This document shows, piece by piece, positions 12,327 to 19,189 of a stretch of 33,952 nt of DNA. A program made the position numbers and the translations under genes. The notes below the pieces were generated by a model. That model was not told the origin of the DNA and did not search any database. It worked only from the letters and a program-made list of their open reading frames with translations. Location: NCBI GenBank assembly GCA_031835245.1, contig JAVKOQ010000479.1, forward strand, positions 1 to 33,952, written 5' to 3'. Source of the DNA: Balamuthia mandrillaris. Lineage: Eukaryota; Discosea; Longamoebia; Balamuthiidae. Positions within the stretch are counted from its first letter, which is position 1; each line of letters starts with the position of its first letter.

Positions 12327-12645
12327 TTGTTTGTTTGTTTGTGTTTGTTTGTTTGTTTGTTTGTTTGTTTGTTTGTTTGTTTGTTTGTTTGTTTGTTTGT
12401 TTGTTTGTTTGTTTGTTTGTTTGTTTGTTTGTTTGTTTGTTTGTTTGTTTGTTTGTTTGTTTGTTTGTTTGTTTGTTTGTTTGTTTGTTGTTTGTTTGTT
12501 TGTTTGTTTGTTTGTTTGTTTGTTTGTTTGTTTGTTTGTTTGTTTGTTTGTTTGTTTGTTTGTTTGTTTGTTTGTTTGTTTGTTTGTTTGTTTGTTTGTT
12601 TGTTTGTTTGTTTGTTTGCTTGCTTGCTTGTTTGTTTGTTTGTTT
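12327..12645. repeat. (TTTG)n microsatellite array
   Basis: About 80 near-perfect TTTG units, with one TTG slip near 12488 and a TTGC variant cluster near 12618. It lies just after the FANCI-like stop, so it is 3' UTR or intergenic. A possible AATAAA polyadenylation signal sits at 12659-12665. All long open frames through it are repeat artefacts. Confidence 0.95.
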
Positions 12646-12884
12646 CAAACGGACAACGAAAATAAAGCAAAATTAGTAAAAGGGAAAAAAACAGAACAAA
12701 AAAAAACATAACCCACCTCGGCGTGCCTAATCACGGCTCATCTGACGACTCGGTGTCGGCACCAAAGCAACCTTACCGCCTACCGCCCCCTCACAGAAGA
12801 GGTGATAAGTGGTTGTAAAGTGAAAAAGCGGATCAAGATGTTTCGGGCTGCGTTGGCATCTCGATCGGCCTGGTAGCCACACTC

Positions 12885-12958
12885 AGGCAAGCTGTGCCAC
12901 CGCCTGAAGCGCATGCAGAGTAAGGGCACCAAGATCCAGGCGGTGGCACAGCTTGCCT
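12885..12958. repeat. perfect 22-bp inverted repeat with 30-nt loop inside the Fanzor copy
   Basis: Arms at 12885-12906 and 12937-12958 are exact reverse complements. The right arm, read on the minus strand, encodes Fanzor GKLCHRLD. The left arm and loop, read on the plus strand, encode GKLCHRLKRMQSKGTKI, which is the expected continuation of the same protein motif. The piece therefore looks like an inverted duplication of the gene itself. Confidence 0.85.
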
Positions 12959-13542
12959 ATCTCGTTGATGTCCGCTTTGCCCCACTCGGTGACCTCCCCA
13001 CAGCCGTTGTAGGTGGTCATGAATGTGCGCACTTCTGGATCCAAGGCGATGATGCACGGGCTTGGCTCTCGCCCATGAGCTTCAAAGGCTGAGGACAAGA
13101 ACTACAAAGTTCCGTAGGAGGTGCTCTATGCCGTTCGTCTGGTGAAAGACACTCGACTGGACCATTACTACCTCTGTATGCTTTGATTCGCGCCTCTCCG
13201 AAGAAGAATTGGCAGATGGAGCTGTTGTGGTTCCACTCCCTGGCTTGGATGCTGGGAGACTAGCTCTTGTCCTTCCGACCACGGAACTTCATCTCGAATC
13301 CAGTCCGCCGCCAGTCCGTTGAAGAAATCATCGACGGCATCACTGCGAATGTATCGAGGAGTTTTCAACACCCACGCAAGGCTCTGTGTTCCGAGCGCGG
13401 ATAAAGGCGGAGCTTCCCCACTCGTCCCACTACCGGTTTCTCATCTCCGTTCTTGCCTTTTTTGATGAGCTGTACGGCTGGGCGAGACGGAAGGAGTCCC
13501 TCGATGAGGCCTAACAAGCCTTTCTGGTTTTTCTCCTCTTCT

Positions 13543-13650
13543 TCCTTCTCCGTCTCCTCTTCCTCTTCCTCTTCCTCTTCCTCTTCCTCTTCCTCTTCCT
13601 CTTCCTCTTCCTCTTCCTCTTCCTCTTCCTCTTCCTCTTCCTCTTCCTCC
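13543..13650 (-). repeat. hexanucleotide (CTTCCT)n array in the Fanzor frame, encoding poly-Glu
   Basis: About 16 copies of a 6-bp unit. On the minus strand, in the same frame as the Fanzor N-terminal motifs, they read as roughly 30 Glu residues between GEKVL and KEEEEKNQKG. Confidence 0.85.
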
Positions 13651-13884
13651 AACACCTTTTCTCCGTTAGAAATGTGCTTGCAGGCGGTGAACCATCCTGA
13701 ACCACTGGCAAAGGTTTCTTCCAGGGACAAGCTTCTCCCAATTTCGCTGTCATTGTCTTTTTCTTTGTCTCATCTCTAGCAGAGATCTTTCACGTCGACA
13801 AAAATTCATTGCTCCGCTTTACGTCTGCTTCCGTATTGTCGACAAAAAAGAGAAGGGAAAAGAAAGGTGGGAGAACAGCACGCT

Positions 13885-14021
13885 ATGCAAGAACAGGGAG
13901 AAGCAGCAGTATTACCGTCAGAAATATGGCACGCTGTAATCGGGTATCTTGAGCGCAAGGAACGAGCTCAAGTTTCGCTGGTATGCAGAGCGTGGTCTGT
14001 ATTTGCTGTGGAGCACAGTTA

Positions 14022-14061
<40 letters not shown>

Positions 14062-15087
14062 TCTCTCTTCTCTCTCTCTCTCTCTTCTCTCTTCTCTCTT
14101 CTCTTTTGTTTTATCTCTTTTCATCTTGAATTAATAATCGTCTTGTATACTCTGAAAGACCGAAGAGTATGTTATCCCAGCCGAGAAGAGTTGGAAGACT
14201 TTAAACAACAACCTGCAGAACAACAAACAAAACGCATCTTGGCCTCTTACTCCTGCCATTCAGACATCTATCTCAGCGCGCTCGCTTTGTTCAGCACTAC
14301 CTACCAAGAAAAAAGGGTTTACGACAAGCATTGCAAAGCCTTCCAGGACACAGCACTTGTTTTACCCATTCTGGAGCTTGGGGGATTACACAAAGACTCT
14401 GATGCTGCTACAGTGCTCATTGGGGCACTGATGATACTGGCTAGAGAACGTATGTTCCTTTTTTCTTTAAAAAGGAACCACTTTTTTTGACTTTTCGTTT
14501 TCAGCAAGTCACGAGATGACTATAGTGCAGAATGGAGGTATTACCCTGCTTGTTAACTTGATGAAGCAGCACCGCAAGTGCGCCTTATTACAGGCCCATG
14601 CTGCTTTGGCTCTTTGTAACCTCTCCTATGACAGTGAGTCTCTCCTTTATGTTTCTTCTCTCTCTGCTTTCTTTCTTTTCAACAATTCTCTACTCTTTGT
14701 TTCTGTTCTTTCATCAACTGCAACATCAACGCAGACGAAAACGAAGCAATGGTGGCCAATTCTGGTGCATTGGAGCAACTGTCATGTGCAATGATTGAAC
14801 ACCCCAACTGCGTTCCGCTCCTGGCTCATGCCTGTTCTGCCTTTGCCAATTTGTTGCACTGTGCGTTATCATTCTGTTTCTCCTCTTCGATTCTTTCTGC
14901 TGTTCTTTTCCCAATTTTGATCAGCGAAATGTAGTTGCAAAGCGTTTATACAAAGAAGGACACGTGGCCCTGGTTATTAAAGCAATGCAAAACCACCCTA
15001 ATGAGCGGACAGTCCAAAGTGCTGCCTGCAATGCACTGGCGAACCTGACATCTGGTTATTTTCAACTTTGTTTTTCACGCTTGTGCT

Positions 15088-15125
<38 letters not shown>

Positions 15126-15782
15126 TTCTGCGTATTGTCTTTCTACTCATTGCCTTTTACATTAATAGAGTCAACATTGGCGCCGAAAATAATAGGAATG
15201 GGAGCCACAGCTTTGGTAGTGAAAGCCATTAGCATATGCAACAACAACGAGTTGTTTGATGAGGACAGCTTGAATGCTCTCCAGGAGATCTGTTCTCACA
15301 TCTCCATAAACGAACTTGTCTATGCCCAAGTGATAGAACAAGAGCTCATACAGACGCATGCCATGGAATTGCTTCTTCAGCAGTTGATAAACAACTTTTC
15401 AAACTTGCTAGAAACGGATGCCCCTGACTGCCGTCCCAACATTACAGGCACCTCCAGCACGCCTATACGTATCATCTGTGCAAAGTTTGGGCTCTTGTTA
15501 CGTTTTATGTCAACGTTTTCACCATGCAAGTTGCATTTCCAGCAACACCTGACTACAGAAAGAGAGGAGCTATGGTCTTTGGTGAAACAGGCTGAAGATT
15601 ACTTGTCTTCTTTTGCATCAGCAACAACGGAGTGGAGAGAGAAAAAGTTGCGAGCTATTAATAGTGTAAAGGAAAATGTGGCTGGCGTTTTACAATATGG
15701 TGAACGAACCACAACACTTTCTTTTCTTAATCCATTTGAGGAAGAAGAGGAAGAAGAGGAGGATGAAGATGAAGAAGACTAA
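13885..15782 (+). CDS. F-box and armadillo-repeat protein
   Basis: Six exons: 13885-14017, 14159-14449, 14505-14633, 14735-14860, 14935-15054 and 15169-15782, all phase-consistent. They give about 470 residues. Residues about 9-45 form an F-box (LPSEIWHAVIGYLERKE, then VSLVCRAWSVFA), which in SCF E3 ligases binds SKP1. Armadillo-like repeats follow: GGITLLVNLMKQH with AALALCNLSYD, then SGALEQLSCAMIEHP with ACSAFANLLH, then ALVIKAMQNHPNE with ACNALANLTS. The repeats match the substrate-binding half of plant ARABIDILLO-type proteins and related families. The C-terminus ends in an acidic run of about 15 Glu/Asp, then TAA. The start is the first in-frame ATG before the F-box. Introns 1 and 5 hold CT microsatellites. 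I infer a substrate adaptor of a ubiquitin ligase. Confidence 0.85.
14022..14105 (+). repeat. CT microsatellite in first intron of F-box/ARM gene
   Basis: (CT)n with TTCTCT variants fills most of the intron 14018-14158. A second, shorter CT run lies at 15095-15122 in the fifth intron of the same gene. Confidence 0.9.
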
Positions 15783-16543
15783 TAAGAACCATATATTTGG
15801 TTCTTGCTTAAGTTTTTAAAGTTATCAAACAAGTATTATACCACACTTCTTTTTTATTCAGGGAGGTACAACTGCTGCTCTACCACAAATCGGCATTGTG
15901 GCGGTAATTGACTGAAAAGAAATGCCAAGGGAAAAAAGGGCAGCAAAAAGGTCCCTCCGCTTCCCCTCTCCGTTCAGCGGGAAAAATTAGTGTCGCCAAG
16001 GACCACTGTCAAACCAAACCATTGCCCGTTGGTCAGTTACACGACACCAGTTCCACGCTCATTCGTGAACGTTTGGCAGCGGGCAAGAATGATATAATGT
16101 TCTCAGTGGACGTTGCCCGACGTGGATGAGAGAGGATTGGGTCCCAACGGGTAGACCTCCATTTCAGCGGCCGAGTTTCCACAGGTATGACAGACGGCAA
16201 AGAACTGCGGAGAAGAGAAGCTTACATTTATTGGAGGATTTCTTCTGGTTGCTTCCGTTTCGTCTGAATCTATTGTATTGAGCAAAAAATGCTGATGTCC
16301 AGAGACGAAAGGAATATATGAAACTTATTTATTATAGGAATTTAAAAGCTCCACGATCAGATACCTATTTTAAGGCTGGGAAATCTAATCCATTTTAGCA
16401 GAGGCACAGAAAAAAGACTCTTTTCCGGAGAAATTTCTGCCTCTTCTGTACGCTTTTCTTCCAATCACACCTTTCGGTGTTGCATGTATCGAAACTAGTT
16501 TCTTTGCAGTCTTTGATATTAATTTGCGAATTCTCTCCACGTC
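15783..16543. other. 760-bp gap with weak coding fragments
   Basis: No gene is clearly supported. A plus-strand open stretch from about 15920 to the TGA at 16129 ends LHDTSSTLIRERLAAGKNDI. This resembles the C-terminal ISST-x-(I/V)R-x2-(L)-x2-G motif of nicotinamide-nucleotide adenylyltransferases, but no nucleotidyltransferase domain lies upstream. It may be a relic exon or chance. A minus-strand frame 16285-16103 contains FFAVCHTCGNSAAEMEVYPL with a Cys pair. A minus-strand frame at 16582-16385 overlaps the start of the next gene. None can be called a gene with confidence. The 3' UTR of the F-box gene and the promoter of the CAP10 gene must also lie here. Confidence 0.3.
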
Positions 16544-18163
16544 ATGAACAACCAAAGAAGTCTCCCCTACGGTACCGTGCACTTGTGGTCAGCGTCATCG
16601 TATGGCATAGGACGTTGGATACGGTGGTGGCGCTGGTGGTCTCTTTTGTTGTTTGTCATTCTGCCATTCTTGCTCCTCCAATTCCTCCTGGATGACCCTG
16701 CGAAGACCCCGGTTTACTCTTCTACTGGTTCTGTTGCTGCTTTTATTGCTCCTCCTCGTCCTCTTGCTTCATCAGTTCATGGGCTTTCTTCATCTGTCCC
16801 TTCGTCGGAAACTTTGGGTATTGACCATCTTGCACAGGACAAAGCCATCCAAGCTTGCTCCGTCAGCAACTCTTCTTCTTTCCTCAAAAGCACCACAAAA
16901 AAACTGCAAAACCTTTCTCGGAATGGCCAAGTTACTGCACTCAGCTTACACAAGGGCACACTGTTCGTGAAAATTCTCTCTTATAACCGCAAGATAGTGA
17001 GCCTGTTTGCTTTGCTGTGTTCGGCCTTGCCGCTTCTCTCTCCTCATCACCTTGCTCAACAAGAACCACTCCACTTCATCTTCACTTGCTGCGCCTTTCC
17101 ATTGCCAATCATTCTCGCACAGAACCAGGAGAATAAAGTGGAACAAGAAGGAGAGAGAGCATTCACATCTTCTGACATCCTGTTTCCTACTTTTGCGGAC
17201 CAGTTCTTTGTTCCTTTACAAGACCCCTATACAGTTTCCGCTCTGACCGAAGCGCAACAAACGGAGGCAACAGCATTTGCTGCGATGAACAAAGTTGTGC
17301 TGCCATTGCCAACCAAGTCAAGAGGTTTGTGGATGAAAGAAGATGGAGGCCGGATTACCAACTTTGAACGGATACGGCAACAACTCTTGGAGGAAGGCAA
17401 CGAACGTAACTCTCCTTGGAAAGAACGCAGCGACCTTCCCTTCTGGAAAGGTCAACTATCCTACAACAAAGCTGTAGGCTATAGTCACATGGATCACCCT
17501 CGAGTGCAGCTGGTTCGGTTGAGCCAGAAACATCCTCGCTGTGTGCACGCTCGTTTCACGCCCATTGCTGGCAAGCATGCTTTTCACGGAGCCTATATGC
17601 CTGAAGACCTCAAAGATATGGTGGAGGCTCCTACAACTGTTCGCTATGCTGACCACAAGTACTTGATCCACACTGGCAACGCTGGCTACGCTGACCGTCT
17701 CTGGCAACTTTTTCTCTCCGGAAGTACAGTCCTATGGATGGAGGACGGCTGGCAAGAGTGGTGGTACCATTTTCTGCAGCCTTGGCAGCATTACGTGCCC
17801 ATTCGAATTGATGCTTCTGACTTGTGTGAACGGGTAGAATGGCTGCACACTCACCCAGAGGAGGGACAGAAAATAGCATCAAATGGAAGACAGTTAGTCG
17901 AGAAGCTATTGACCTGGGAGAATGTTGTTAACTATACGGCGCAAGTGGTTGATTCCTACTTGGAGAGTTGTGGGGGTTTGTCTCAACGAAAGACAAAGAT
18001 GTTTCAATGGTTAGAAGAAGAAGGAAACCTTCCACTTTGTTCTGTTTCTGGTTATAGTGGTAACGGGGTGTGGGATTCATTGGCAAGGAAAGCCAGTGGA
18101 GATACTGTGGATGACAAGATGAATGCTATTCATACAGCTATAAAGAAAAAGCTTGCTGCATGA
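16544..18163 (+). CDS. CAP10-type (POGLUT/KTELC1-like) O-glycosyltransferase, type II membrane protein
   Basis: One long open frame of 539 residues. Residues about 31-49 are a hydrophobic anchor preceded by Arg/Trp, fitting a Golgi or ER type II membrane protein. The C-terminal half carries the CAP10 glycosyltransferase pattern: DILFPTFADQF (family DIVLPTYD), HKYLIHTGNAGYADRLW (family YKYLFNFRGVAASFRFKHL), LFLSGSTVLWMEDGWQEWW, LQPWQHYVPIRIDASDLCER, and GQKIASNGRQLVEKLL. Family members transfer glucose or xylose to Ser in EGF repeats, or xylose to capsular polysaccharide in fungi; the acceptor here is unknown. An in-frame region near 16996-17070 starts with a good donor (GTGAGC) and could be a retained intron, because LFALLCSALPLLSPHHL breaks the family pattern. 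If so the protein is a little shorter. The ATG chosen is the first one giving the membrane anchor. Confidence 0.85.
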   Translation: MNNQRSLPYGTVHLWSASSYGIGRWIRWWRWWSLLLFVILPFLLLQFLLDDPAKTPVYSSTGSVAAFIAPPRPLASSVHGLSSSVPSSETLGIDHLAQDKAIQACSVSNSSSFLKSTTKKLQNLSRNGQVTALSLHKGTLFVKILSYNRKIVSLFALLCSALPLLSPHHLAQQEPLHFIFTCCAFPLPIILAQNQENKVEQEGERAFTSSDILFPTFADQFFVPLQDPYTVSALTEAQQTEATAFAAMNKVVLPLPTKSRGLWMKEDGGRITNFERIRQQLLEEGNERNSPWKERSDLPFWKGQLSYNKAVGYSHMDHPRVQLVRLSQKHPRCVHARFTPIAGKHAFHGAYMPEDLKDMVEAPTTVRYADHKYLIHTGNAGYADRLWQLFLSGSTVLWMEDGWQEWWYHFLQPWQHYVPIRIDASDLCERVEWLHTHPEEGQKIASNGRQLVEKLLTWENVVNYTAQVVDSYLESCGGLSQRKTKMFQWLEEEGNLPLCSVSGYSGNGVWDSLARKASGDTVDDKMNAIHTAIKKKLAA

Positions 18164-18386
18164 ACAAAAGGAAAAAGAAAGTAGAAAAGCAAAAAAATAC
18201 CCTTTACCAGACAGGAAGCAAGTAGTTCATAAACATATATACATTCAAAGGAAGAACAATTTTTGTAGTATCTGGCATTCAACTCCCCATGGTCCATTCT
18301 ATAAAACTCTAAGTCTATAAGTCTAACAGATAAAGTGAGTCAAAGTAGCAATTTTTTCAATTGTCTCATAGGAATACCTATATAAT
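18164..18386. other. AT-rich intergenic stretch, no gene seen
   Basis: AT-rich sequence holding the 3' end of the CAP10 gene. No open frame of note and no repeat. Confidence 0.6.
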
Positions 18387-18555
18387 CTAACAAGATATAA
18401 TCATAATATCATCATCATCATCATCATCAGGAGAAGTAAGTGAGAAGGATGGCTGCTCTTGATGAGGGGTGAGAAAGGCTTTGTGAATGGGTGATCCATT
18501 GACCAACTTGGGAAGTATAGGAGTTACAAACTCATCCACCAGCTCATTCAAGCCA
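18387..18555 (-). pseudogene. isolated C-terminal exon with SUMO-interaction-like tail
   Basis: On the minus strand an acceptor (TGTATGCAAG) at 18556 opens a frame of 55 residues that has coding character. It contains LNELVDEFVTPILPKLVNG and SPIHKAFLTPHQEQPSF, and ends in six Asp followed by IMIISC and a TAG at 18389-18387. Acidic residues next to a short Ile/Val run resemble a SUMO-interaction motif. No upstream exon is visible: beyond 18620 on this strand lies repeat DNA. It may be the remnant of a gene cut by repeat expansion, or its upstream exons may be too diverged for me to see. No family recognised. Confidence 0.35.
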
Positions 18556-18620
18556 CTTGCATACAGTTATTGCTCCAGAGCTAGTTACCAAAGAAGCATT
18601 TCACAATCTATCCCCAGATG

Positions 18621-18631
18621 TAGGGTTAGGG
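18621..18631 (+). repeat. interstitial telomere-like motif
   Basis: TAGGGTTAGGG occurs once, exactly between the isolated exon and the first hairpin-repeat copy, more than 15 kb from the chromosome end. It is short enough to be chance. Confidence 0.4.
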
Positions 18632-18880
18632 GTCTACCGGCCTTCTAGAGGGTGGCCGAAGGCCACCTGCCGAAGGCGGCGAAGCCGCCTGAGGCGGAGA
18701 ACGCGAGGAAGCGGCCCAAGGCCGCAAAAGTGCAATTTCCGGTGGAATCGCGAGACAAATGTCGCTTTCCCACTTTTTCTGTTGAAAATGTGGGTCTACC
18801 AGGCTTCTAGAGGGTGGCTGAAGGCCACCTGCCGAAGGCGGCGAAGCCGCCTGAGGCAGAGAACGCGAGGAAGCAGCAGA
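18630..18880. repeat. GC-rich hairpin repeat, two direct copies 162 bp apart
   Basis: Copies begin at 18630 and 18792 (GGGTCTACC) and are about 90 bp long with few differences. Each has two perfect or near-perfect hairpins with a GAA triloop: 18651-18667 and 18674-18690 in copy 1, 18813-18829 and 18836-18852 in copy 2. In copy 2 the first stem has a C-to-T change that still pairs as G-U in RNA. The GC content is far above the surroundings. Confidence 0.85.
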
Positions 18881-19189
18881 AGGCTGAGAAGAGAAAAAGG
18901 AAGAGACGAAATGTTTGAGACTTTCATGACGACATGAGAGCCATAAAGACCTCGGGGACCGACACACAAGCTGGCTCGGAACCTGCTTACTTCTCAACTC
19001 ATTCTCTTGTTTCTTTTTTTTGAACCACCAACTAACTAACCAACCAACCGAACATCTTATGCACTCTCAGAACTACCACTCTTGCTTCAGCTCTTTTGTT
19101 TGCCGATCATCGCGTACCACAGGTGGTGCAACAGCATCAAGCCTGGGCGTAAGCAGGTTCAAAGGAATGTTGTCCTTCATCCCAGCCAG
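18881..19189. other. transition between hairpin repeats and tandem array
   Basis: Contains a short AACC/AACT-rich stretch at 19030-19050. Otherwise I see no gene and no recognisable element. Confidence 0.5.

Larger units (their letters stand above)
12780..13785 (-). pseudogene. decayed Fanzor (eukaryotic TnpB-like RNA-guided nuclease) copy
   Basis: Read right to left, the segment carries landmarks of Fanzor/TnpB proteins in order. First come GWFTACKHIS, then KLRLYPRSEHRAL (N-terminal TnpB-like motif) and TPRYIRSDAVDDFF, with FEMKFRGRKDKS. Next are IALDPEVRTFMTTY (RuvC-I, Asp present) followed by TEWGKADINEIGKLCHRLD, and finally ECGYQADRDANAARNILIRF (end of the zinc ribbon and RuvC-III). These lie in different frames. 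There is an early stop after the RGRKDKS motif, and the part between LCHRLD and the zinc-ribbon end is missing, replaced by an inverted segment. It is therefore non-functional. The frame ends at a TAG at 12782-12780. Fanzors travel with DNA transposons; I see no terminal inverted repeats or other transposon gene here. It sits between two plus-strand genes. Confidence 0.8.

Noticed and set aside
12281-12711. Long open frames encoding CLFV or NKQT repeats on both strands
   Set aside because: They are translations of the TTTG microsatellite. All six frames are open because the unit contains no stop in most frames.
13794-13849. Direct repeat GTCGACAAAAA (two copies 44 bp apart) as transposon target-site duplication
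   Set aside because: Both copies lie on the same side of the Fanzor copy, so they cannot flank it as a target duplication.
16385-16582. Minus-strand frame of 65 residues
   Set aside because: It overlaps the start of the CAP10 gene and has no recognisable motif; too weak to call.
18557-18997. Arg-rich open frames over the hairpin repeats on both strands
   Set aside because: They follow the GC-rich duplicated palindromes and lack any family resemblance.
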